In this document: one piece after another, positions 57,884 to 64,000 of the stretch
Position numbering within the stretch: position 1 is the stretch's first letter
Layout of the letters: the number at the start of each line of letters is the position of its first letter
NCBI RefSeq assembly: GCF_900537085.1
Contig: NZ_UNRE01000006.1
Location: 248,001-312,000 of the forward strand
Origin: Agarivorans sp. Alg241-V36
GTDB taxonomy: Bacteria > Pseudomonadota > Gammaproteobacteria > Enterobacterales > Celerinatantimonadaceae
Length of the DNA: 64,000 nucleotides
Direction of reading: 5' to 3'
Program-made: the position numbers and the translations under genes
The notes under the pieces: model-generated
Seen by the model: the letters and a program-made list of their open reading frames with translations, nothing else
Databases searched by the model: none
What the model was told of the DNA's origin: nothing

Positions 57884-58639
57884 CTAAAACAGCGAAGCAA
57901 AGGACTGAGTTTGCTTAATGCTGTTGAGTTGGCTTTCTAAGTGTTGTTGCATGTTGGCAAACAAAAAATTACCCATGCTGATGCGCTGCACTCCGGCTGA
58001 CTGCAATTGAGTAAAGTTAGCTAGCTGCGGCATGCACATTACGTTTAGCGGCACACTGCAGGTTTTGCTCAGCGTTTTAATTTGATCTAGCTGTTCTATG
58101 CCGGGTAAGAAGATCCCGTCGGCGCCTGCTTCAATATAAAGCCGAATACGTTGTTGAGCTAGTTCCAAGGCATTTTTGTGACCCAGTAGGTAAACATCGC
58201 TTCTAGCATTGATGAACATGTCGATCTGATCTTGGCCAAGTTGCTGTTTAATGTAGCTTAAAGTGGCGGCAAACTCTTCTGCGGGCAATAGCTCGCGTTG
58301 TGAATTCACCACACTATCTTCAATGTTTATGCCCACTACTCCTAGCTGGTTAAGCGATACTATATGCTCGCTTATTAACTGTGGTTCTCGGCTGTAGCCA
58401 GACTCAATATCTACTGTTAAAGGCAATTGACAGTGTTGTTTAATTTGCTGAACCACTTGCAAAAGTTCGGCAAACTTGAGGTTCTCACCATCGGCTAAAC
58501 CTCTGGCAGCGGCAATTGCTGCGCTGGAGGTTCCGATGGCTGCAAAACCGAGTTTTTCAGCTACTTTAGCGCTAGCGACATCCCAAACGTTGCACAGCAG
58601 TAAAGGTGAGTTTTGACGGTGTAACTCTTTGAATGTCAT
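57884..58639 (-). CDS. Isocitrate lyase/PEP mutase family protein
   Basis: A 251-residue (beta/alpha)8-barrel enzyme of the isocitrate lyase/phosphoenolpyruvate mutase superfamily. Family marks are LCNVWDVASAKVAEKLGFAA, GTSSAAIAAARGLADGE, LPLTVDIESGYSREPQLISE (Mg-binding region), GVVGINIEDSVV, INARSDVYLLG, YIEAGADGIFLPGIE and VQRISMGNFLF. It lacks the KKCGH loop of true isocitrate lyases, which is normal for this small subgroup (oxaloacetate decarboxylase or carboxyphosphonoenolpyruvate-type lyases). ATG 58639 is near the family start. Substrate unknown. Confidence 0.85.
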   Translation of the reverse strand: MTFKELHRQNSPLLLCNVWDVASAKVAEKLGFAAIGTSSAAIAAARGLADGENLKFAELLQVVQQIKQHCQLPLTVDIESGYSREPQLISEHIVSLNQLGVVGINIEDSVVNSQRELLPAEEFAATLSYIKQQLGQDQIDMFINARSDVYLLGHKNALELAQQRIRLYIEAGADGIFLPGIEQLDQIKTLSKTCSVPLNVMCMPQLANFTQLQSAGVQRISMGNFLFANMQQHLESQLNSIKQTQSFASLF

Positions 58640-58822
58640 GACGAAAGCCTTAATGATTAAAACTAAAAGGTACTACGGCAGAATTCGACCGACAACCGAA
58701 AACTAAACAACTATGTTTGTTGTTTAAATCACTCTAACTATAAGTAATCTTTTAAACCAAGCGGTAGCATGGATTTCAGGCGGTATTAAGCTTGCTTATG
58801 GGCAGATATGCTTCCTTAAACC

Positions 58823-59602
58823 TTAGAGTTTGTTGATTTTAATCCGGCCGGTCTGGCTAATCGCAATTCGAACACTCAGGCTAAGCGTGGTGGCAATTGA
58901 GACGCTAAGCATCACAAAAATGGCGATGAGTATAAGCAGTTGATACTTCACTGCGACCATCGGGTCGCTGCCGGCGAGAATTTGGCCTGTCATCATACCT
59001 GGCAGGGTGACCAAACCTACGGTACTCATAGAGGCTAGCACCGGGGCAAAGGCTTGTTGCATAGCACTTTGTACAAAGCTTTGGGTGGCTTGTAAGCGAT
59101 TAGCCCCCAGTGCTAAGTAAGCGTGGTATTCGGCAGTTTTTTCATGCAGTGCGTTAAACAAACGCTGTAAGGCCACAATGTTACCGCTTAGGCTGTTACC
59201 TAACAGCATGCCTGCAAGGGGGATCAAGTATTGAGCGCTATAGCTGGGAGTGGGCTTAAGCAAGGCAAAAAGTAACAGTATTAGTAGCGGACTTAAGCCG
59301 AGCAATAGACCTAGCAATACCGGTACAAATAATGGCTTTTTAGGCAGTTTAGCTTTGCCAAGTATGGCGCTGGCTCCCACTAGCAACATCACTACCAGCC
59401 ATAATAAATTTACCCACAAGTTGTTTAAATCAAACAAGAACTGTAAGTACAGGCCTAGCAATATTAATTGCACAAACATTCTTACTAAGCTGCTGCCTAT
59501 GTCATTGCCTAAGCTCAGTTTGAAGTGCCAATTAAGCCCGATAGGAATCAGCAGTATTAGTGAAAAAGCAGCAAGTGCTAGCCAGCTAATATCAATGGTC
59601 AT
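58823..59602 (-). CDS. FetB/YbbM-like ABC permease (UPF0014)
   Basis: A 259-residue membrane protein with about seven helices of the UPF0014 family; E. coli FetB is the permease of an iron exporter with the ATPase FetA. Marks: SSLVRMFVQLILLGLYLQFL, LIPLAGMLLGNSLSGNIVAL, YLALGANRLQATQSFVQSAM, APVLASMSTVGLVTLPGMMT and GQILAGSDPMVAVKYQLLI. ATG 59602 gives a normal N-terminus; TTG 59623 is the alternative, and neither has a clear ribosome site. No FetA ATPase gene adjoins on either side. Confidence 0.87.
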   Translation of the reverse strand: MTIDISWLALAAFSLILLIPIGLNWHFKLSLGNDIGSSLVRMFVQLILLGLYLQFLFDLNNLWVNLLWLVVMLLVGASAILGKAKLPKKPLFVPVLLGLLLGLSPLLILLLFALLKPTPSYSAQYLIPLAGMLLGNSLSGNIVALQRLFNALHEKTAEYHAYLALGANRLQATQSFVQSAMQQAFAPVLASMSTVGLVTLPGMMTGQILAGSDPMVAVKYQLLILIAIFVMLSVSIATTLSLSVRIAISQTGRIKINKL

Positions 59603-59703
59603 AGGTAGGGGGTCCTGTAACAAATCATTTGCTAAGCGAGTTTAGGCGATGAATAAGCAGTGTAACCTGAGTGGCTATGAGTGTCTTGTTAGAGAAGTGC
59701 TGT

Positions 59704-60831
59704 TTAACTGGCTTGTTGCTTAGAAACGTCGGCAAAGGTGCGAACGCAGTTTTTGCCCTCTGCTTTCGCTTGATAAACGGCTTTATCGGCCGCTTTCATA
59801 ATAGCTTCGTGATGCTGCATTTCTTGGCTGCGACTGGCGATACCTACACTCACGGTAACGCGATAGCGCTGATTATTGAGTTGCATATTGGCTATGCGTT
59901 CACGAATGTTGTGGCCAAGATTTAATGCCCCTTCTTCGTTGGTATTAGGACAAACAAGCAAAAATTCATCACCGCCTAGGCGGGCGACTACATCGTCGTT
60001 GCGCACCGATTCTCGCAAGGCCCGTGCGAGTAGCATTAATACCGCGTCTCCCGCGTCATGGCCATTGCGGTCGTTAATTTGTTTAAAGTGATCGGCATCA
60101 ATCATCATGCAGGCTAATGGGCTGTCGTTCTCAAGTGATTGCTTCCAAAGCTCCATCAGTTGAATCATTGCATGTCGGCGATTAGGCAGGCCGGTGAGCA
60201 CGTCGGTATGTGCCAAAGATTGCAAATGTTGATTGGTTTTTTGAAGCGCTATGGTGCGCTCTTGCACTTTTTGTTCGAGGTTTTGATTTAGCTCGAGCAA
60301 TTCGTTATTACGCACACTAACCTGATGAAACAGGCCGCGCAAAGCGGTAATTAATGGCTCGGTGGCTAAGTCATTAGGTTGCTCAATTTTGCTATAAGCA
60401 GAGGCTGGGCTGTCGCCGCCTTCTATATAATGCAGCTGTTTTGTTAGTACCTGATCGATGCCCAGAATATGATAGGCCAACCATTGAATCAGATAATCCA
60501 ATAAGTGTTTAATTTTGCTTTGTTTGTTGTCGTAATTAAATTGCCGAAGTTTAGCCACTTCGCTTAAAAACTCTCGATGCGCTTTAACATGAGCTTGGCA
60601 ATGGTGAGGGTCAACCTTGTGTTTTGCCATAAGCAACTCTTCTTCACGAAAGTGCTCTTTAACGTAGTTATTTAGCTCTTGGCTTAGTGATTCGACAGCA
60701 GCTTGTTGAGGACTATGGCTGTCGGTGAGCAGCTCACCAATTTGATTAATTAAATCAATTAAGTGGCGATGCTGATCGTCAACAACAGAAATCCCAGTTT
60801 CAAAATCTGATGTCCAACGAAATGATTCCAT
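59704..60831 (-). CDS. Haemerythrin-GGDEF diguanylate cyclase
   Basis: A 375-residue oxygen- or redox-responsive c-di-GMP synthase. The N-terminal bacteriohaemerythrin (about 3-135) has its iron ligands in VVDDQHRHLIDLI, EHFREEELLM, HHCQAHVKAHREFL and WLAYHILGIDQVL. A coiled-coil linker (about 175-205) leads to a full GGDEF domain (about 212-370) with LPNRR, DADHFKQIND, LGGDEFLLV and an RNDD inhibitory site five residues before GGDEF. It is close to the Vibrio cholerae Bhr-DGC type. Start ATG 60831. A FNR-like sequence lies about 115 nt upstream. It ends close to the FetB gene. Confidence 0.93.
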   Translation of the reverse strand: MESFRWTSDFETGISVVDDQHRHLIDLINQIGELLTDSHSPQQAAVESLSQELNNYVKEHFREEELLMAKHKVDPHHCQAHVKAHREFLSEVAKLRQFNYDNKQSKIKHLLDYLIQWLAYHILGIDQVLTKQLHYIEGGDSPASAYSKIEQPNDLATEPLITALRGLFHQVSVRNNELLELNQNLEQKVQERTIALQKTNQHLQSLAHTDVLTGLPNRRHAMIQLMELWKQSLENDSPLACMMIDADHFKQINDRNGHDAGDAVLMLLARALRESVRNDDVVARLGGDEFLLVCPNTNEEGALNLGHNIRERIANMQLNNQRYRVTVSVGIASRSQEMQHHEAIMKAADKAVYQAKAEGKNCVRTFADVSKQQAS

Positions 60832-61134
60832 ACTATCTTGCGTCCAGCTTAACCTAGTTAATTACTACTCGTGGGTATTGCGCCGTTGCTGTCCCGTTTG
60901 AGTGGACGCCCACCTTAACGAGTTATCAGACCAGTAGAACTAATCTACATCAAAAAAGATCAAATAAGAGTGTTTGTTGCATAAAATTTAGCTGCGGCCG
61001 TAGGTGTTCGGAATATTGAATTGATAGGTGTTCAGAAACCTGCAACAAGCCGCTGTTTCTGCCAACAGATTAACGTATTCTTAGCTAATCAATTTGAAAA
61101 CCTACCTGTCGTTTTGGTTTTAAAGAGGTGAAGA
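60832..61134. other. Intergenic region between the cyclase and yceH
   Basis: 303 bp between divergent genes. It holds the FNR-like CTAATCTACATCAA at 60940-60953 (8 of 10 consensus bases) and a direct repeat TAGGTGTTC at 61001 and 61025. No RNA gene or reading frame is supported. Confidence 0.4.
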
Positions 61135-61782
61135 GTGGAACAGAATTTAAGCCTAGAGCAAACCCGTGTTATTGGTGCCTTGTTAGAAAAAGAAACCACC
61201 ACGCCCGATCAATACCCGCTATCACTGAACGCATTAACCCTAGCCTGCAATCAAAAAAGTAATCGTGAACCGGTTATGGCAATGACCGAGGCCGAAGTAC
61301 AAGATGTGTTGGTGAAGCTGCAAGATTTACGCATTGTGACCGAGGCGCCTCTGGCTGGCCGCGTGGTGCGCTATCAACACCGTTTTTGTAACAGCCAGTT
61401 TGGTGGTTTGCAGTTAACTGAAGGGCAACGCGCGATTATTTGTTTGCTGTTCTTGCGTGGGCCACAAACCCCCGGTGAATTGCGGACTCGCAGCCAGCGT
61501 TTAGCTAATTTTGCAAGCGTGCAAGAGGTAGAGCAAAGCTTAAATGAACTGGCCGAGCATGAAAGTGGAAAGTTAGTGCTTAAACTTGAGCGAGAGCCAG
61601 GTAAGCGAGAATCGCGTTACGCTCATTTGTTTTCTGGTGAGCCTGCTTTACCCGCAGCCAGTCATGTAGAGGCTAGCGCCCCAGTGGCAACTCAGCAAAA
61701 TGAAGAGTTGCAGCAGCAAATAGATGCGCTTCGCCAAGAGCTGGCAGAGCTAAAACAACGAGTGAGTGACTTAGAGCAATAA
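61135..61782 (+). CDS. yceH: YceH-family protein (DUF480)
   Basis: A 215-residue cytoplasmic protein of two winged-helix domains: LSLEQTRVIGALLEKETTTP, DQYPLSLNALTLACNQKSNR, EPVMAMTEAEVQDVLVKLQD, then LTEGQRAIICLLFLRGPQTP and GELRTRSQRL. A C-terminal Q/E-rich coiled coil (about 182-215) follows a variable linker. It was named for an unstudied E. coli protein. GTG 61135 is the start with AGAGG six nt upstream; no upstream ATG fits. It ends in a terminator. Function unknown; a DNA-binding role is only suggested by the fold. Confidence 0.92.
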   Translation: MEQNLSLEQTRVIGALLEKETTTPDQYPLSLNALTLACNQKSNREPVMAMTEAEVQDVLVKLQDLRIVTEAPLAGRVVRYQHRFCNSQFGGLQLTEGQRAIICLLFLRGPQTPGELRTRSQRLANFASVQEVEQSLNELAEHESGKLVLKLEREPGKRESRYAHLFSGEPALPAASHVEASAPVATQQNEELQQQIDALRQELAELKQRVSDLEQ

Positions 61783-61786
61783 GTAT

Positions 61787-61812
61787 AAGGCCAGCAAATT
61801 GCTGGCCTTTTA
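61787..61812 (+). terminator. Rho-independent terminator after yceH
   Basis: AAGGCCAGC / GCTGGCCTT stem with AAATT loop and T-run; it may also serve the convergent YiaV gene ending at 61834. Confidence 0.9.
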
Positions 61813-61833
61813 TCTTAGGCTTATTGCTAGGTT

Positions 61834-62976
61834 CTAGTGGAAGGGGAAGATGTAGTTCACCCAGCCTTGCATCCTTAGCAATACCTTTCTAATCATTGAA
61901 ACATGGTGAAAGTGCTCGGTATAAATGGCTACTTGACCACTAATGCCCATGGGGAAGTCAAACTCATCAAAACGTGGCTCAGGGTCGATTATCACTAAGC
62001 TGCGGCTGTTCACAAAAAAGGCCTCTGCGCCGCGCAAACTGCCATTGGCTTGGAACTCACCTTCGGCAATGGTTGGCATTACCTGAATAACCGTACCTTT
62101 AAATACAATGCCTGGCTGGGCGGTAACAATAAACTCAGCTTGGTCGCCCTCTTTTAAACGCTTGATGGAGTTTTCCCAAAAAGCGCCAACAAAAATGCTT
62201 TCTTCCTTAGGAATAAAGGTCATCACTGGGCGCAATGGCATAGGAACTGCCACCATGCCTTTACGTAAACCTAATTGCGTAACGTAACCATCGGTAGGTG
62301 CATGCACCACGGTTTGTTCAAGGTCGAACAGGGCTTTATCTAACTGGCTTTGTAATCGTGCAACGTTAGTATTCACCCCATTAATTTGCGAGTCGTAAGC
62401 TAGTTGAGCATTGGTTTGATTGGCTTGTGCCACTTGCAGTTGGGCTTCTGCCGCTAAATAGGCTTGTTGGCGATTTTCTACTTCCAGCTCAGTAAAGGGG
62501 CTGTTTTTGCCACCTTTTTTACGCCCTTCGGCATAGCGTTGATAAGCCTTTTGGGTGCGGTCTCGCTCGGCTTTCGCAGCATTGGTGGTGGCTTGAGCAC
62601 TGGCAAGTTGCGCCAATAATTGCGGAACTTGTTGTTGAGCGGCTGCGACTTCGGCTTCGCGCTGCTCTACGACTGCTTCAAACGGTTCAGGGTCGAGTTT
62701 AAATAACACATCGCCAGCTTTAATTAGCTGATTAGGTTTTACGGGTACGTCGATTACCTTGCCGCGGACTAAGGGCATTATAGGCACTGAGGTATACATC
62801 TGCCGAGCATTGGCAGTAAACGGGTGGTTGTAGTTCATTAGGATCATTAATACTCCAATGATCACAATGCCGCCAAGCACTGCGGTTGGAACCGTCCATT
62901 TGGTTAATGGAATATTAAAGATTTTGAATACCGCGATGCAGATCCCTGCGTAGGTGAGAATAAGCAATAAATCCAT
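61834..62976 (-). CDS. yiaV: HlyD-family membrane fusion protein, YiaV-like
   Basis: A 380-residue inner-membrane-anchored adaptor. Two N-terminal hydrophobic stretches (DLLLILTYAGICIAVFKIFN and VLGGIVIIGVLMILM) precede the barrel-sandwich halves PLVRGKVIDVPVKPNQLIKA and VHAPTDGYVTQLGLRKGMVA, a long coiled-coil hairpin (EQREAEVAAAQQQVPQLLAQ onward) and the beta-barrel FVGAFWENSIKRLKEGDQAE. It overlaps yiaW by 1 nt (TAATG). No ABC or RND pump adjoins, the same as for E. coli yiaVW; what it exports is unknown. Confidence 0.88.
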   Translation of the reverse strand: MDLLLILTYAGICIAVFKIFNIPLTKWTVPTAVLGGIVIIGVLMILMNYNHPFTANARQMYTSVPIMPLVRGKVIDVPVKPNQLIKAGDVLFKLDPEPFEAVVEQREAEVAAAQQQVPQLLAQLASAQATTNAAKAERDRTQKAYQRYAEGRKKGGKNSPFTELEVENRQQAYLAAEAQLQVAQANQTNAQLAYDSQINGVNTNVARLQSQLDKALFDLEQTVVHAPTDGYVTQLGLRKGMVAVPMPLRPVMTFIPKEESIFVGAFWENSIKRLKEGDQAEFIVTAQPGIVFKGTVIQVMPTIAEGEFQANGSLRGAEAFFVNSRSLVIIDPEPRFDEFDFPMGISGQVAIYTEHFHHVSMIRKVLLRMQGWVNYIFPFH

Positions 62977-63365
62977 TATTGATTCCCCTGTTGTTGCTCT
63001 AGCTGCTGTACATGTTTGCTAATAATGGCTACTTGGCGTTTTAGCTTAGTAAGCTCAGCACTTAGCTCTTCGTTTTGAGATTCTAATTGTTGCTCTTTTT
63101 GTTCGAGCTCTTGTTCTTGCTGTTGCAACTGTTTAAAACCCCAGCCTCGGTCTTCTCGATACAGGGTGGCCCATATCCATAGAAAGGGCCAAATAGCATG
63201 CAAGGTAAATAAGCTTATCCAGCCAGCTACGTGGATAGCATCTTGGTGAGGGTGATTGCGATGCTTAGATATTTCGTAAGGAATATCGTGAATAGCAATA
63301 ATGCCGTAGAACAGGGTCAATCCTACAAAGAGCAGCAGGCCTAATGCGAAAAAATCCAAAAACAT
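62976..63365 (-). CDS. yiaW: DUF3302 inner-membrane protein, YiaW-like
   Basis: A 129-residue protein with two membrane helices (LDFFALGLLLFVGLTLFYGI and GWISLFTLHAIWPFLWIWA) separated by the family segment IHDIPYEISKHRNHPHQDAI, and a C-terminal coiled coil rich in Q and E. E. coli YiaW has the same core but is shorter at the C-terminus. It is cotranscribed and translationally coupled with yiaV. Start ATG 63365 follows GGAGGGACC. A partner that scaffolds the YiaV adaptor is likely by gene order. Confidence 0.88.
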   Translation of the reverse strand: MFLDFFALGLLLFVGLTLFYGIIAIHDIPYEISKHRNHPHQDAIHVAGWISLFTLHAIWPFLWIWATLYREDRGWGFKQLQQQEQELEQKEQQLESQNEELSAELTKLKRQVAIISKHVQQLEQQQGNQ

Positions 63366-63539
63366 GGTCCCTCCTTGGGGTATTTTTGCGATTAAATGAA
63401 TCTCTTATTCAGCTTAATTGATAATAGTCGATAAGGGTACAAAGTTGCTAAGCTTTTACTCAAGGAGCTGTGCAGGCTAGTTTGCTAGTTAAATCATTCG
63501 TTTATGCAGGTGCCGAAGGTTGTTTAGGAGAAACAGTTT

Positions 63540-64000
63540 ATGAAGTTATGCTCAGTAGAGCGGGTATGGGATGAAGGAGAGCATAACGCTTTTACTGATC
63601 TGTGCGAGTTTAAGCAAGCGCTATGGTTGTGCTTTCGCGAAGCTGAAGCACATGTAAGTGATGAAGGAGATATTCGCATCTTACGCCGCTCAGCAGATGA
63701 CACCCACTTCGAGTCGGCAGCGTTAATTCACCTACCTGGTATAGATTTACGCGACCCAAAATTAGTTGAAAGCCCAGACGGTCGCTTGCTGCTAACCTGC
63801 GCTGGGGTTAATCGCAGCAGCGAAAGTTTTGATTTACAAAGTTATACCGCCTGGTCTGATGATGGTGAAAACTGGAGCGAGTTAAGCGCCCAAGGCGATG
63901 CAGGCATGTGGTTATGGCGCAGCCGCTATTTGGCTGATAGCGCTTATGCAGTGGCCTACAATTACAGCTTAGATAAAGTGAATCTGTATCGTATGGACGA
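63540..64000 (+). CDS. Sialidase-fold (beta-propeller) protein, 5' part only
   Basis: About 153 codons run off the right end. ATG 63540 has TAGGAG 9 nt upstream. The protein has no signal peptide and shows blades of a sialidase/BNR-type propeller: VWDEGEHNAFTDLCEFKQAL, WLCFREAEAHVSDEGDIRIL, RSADDTHFESAALIHLPGID, LRDPKLVESPDGRLLLTCAG, and YTAWSDDGENWSE, an Asp-box-like turn. Cytoplasmic members act on glycosides or have no known function. The partial sequence does not show catalytic residues clearly. Confidence 0.7.
   Translation, partial: MKLCSVERVWDEGEHNAFTDLCEFKQALWLCFREAEAHVSDEGDIRILRRSADDTHFESAALIHLPGIDLRDPKLVESPDGRLLLTCAGVNRSSESFDLQSYTAWSDDGENWSELSAQGDAGMWLWRSRYLADSAYAVAYNYSLDKVNLYRMD

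Overview
The window looks like a chromosomal segment of a marine, heterotrophic gammaproteobacterium of the Alteromonadales/Vibrionales neighbourhood; an Agarivorans-like genus would fit, but this is only an inference. The grounds are moderate G+C, ArgA-, YceH-, YiaV/YiaW- and PuuC-type proteins close to enteric ones, GlyGly-CTERM/rhombosortase protein sorting, many RND pumps, and a remnant of an alginate-lyase-type polysaccharide lyase. Gene density is high. I saw no prophage, insertion sequence or CRISPR array.

Layout. 1-2.97 kb: 5' part of argA, a TetR regulator, a small ORF and an HDOD protein. 2.98-8.76 kb: a complete tripartite RND efflux operon (outer-membrane factor, adaptor, pump, all on minus). 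8.87-31 kb: a polyamine island. It holds a class I glutamine amidotransferase divergent from puuC, agmatinase, a seven-gene minus-strand operon (gamma-glutamylputrescine synthetase, SpuC-type aminotransferase, PotF-G-H-I putrescine ABC importer, PuuR-type repressor), and a divergent plus-strand pair (second GS-like gene and a PuuB-type oxidase). PuuR-like operators lie in both divergent intergenic regions. Inserted in the island are an AraC regulator with an OprB-like porin and an M19-dipeptidase-like protein, and a second RND adaptor/pump pair. 31-36.3 kb: aldo-keto reductase, MATE exporter, GNAT, DUF3291, and a CDGSH-glutamate synthase-like fusion.

36.4-37.4 kb: a tRNA operon (Arg-CCG, His-GTG, Pro-TGG) with a clear sigma70 promoter and a tRNA-Pro remnant. 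It is followed by about 2.5 copies of a 203-bp tandem repeat that reiterates the tRNA-Pro 3' end and strong terminators, recalling the tyrT/rtT locus of E. coli. 37.4-43.4 kb: a lipoprotein, two tandem orphan periplasmic binding-protein paralogues, GalM, a SYLF protein, an outer-membrane barrel and a polysaccharide-lyase remnant. 43.4-47.2 kb: a codB-pucR-codA operon whose deaminase has Ser in place of the discriminating Asp-314 of E. coli CodA, which makes it a candidate 5-methylcytosine deaminase.

47.5-55.1 kb: a 1720-residue secreted phosphoesterase/nuclease with a GlyGly-CTERM-type tail lies divergent from a cytochrome b561/ethylbenzene-dehydrogenase-type haem protein, which is translationally coupled to a rhombosortase. 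55.2-64 kb: small conserved-type genes, a LysR/FMN-reductase pair, a PEP-mutase-like enzyme, a FetB-type permease, a haemerythrin-GGDEF cyclase, YceH, YiaW-YiaV, and the start of a sialidase-fold protein cut by the window end.

All functional calls come from reading the sequence against remembered families. No database search was possible.
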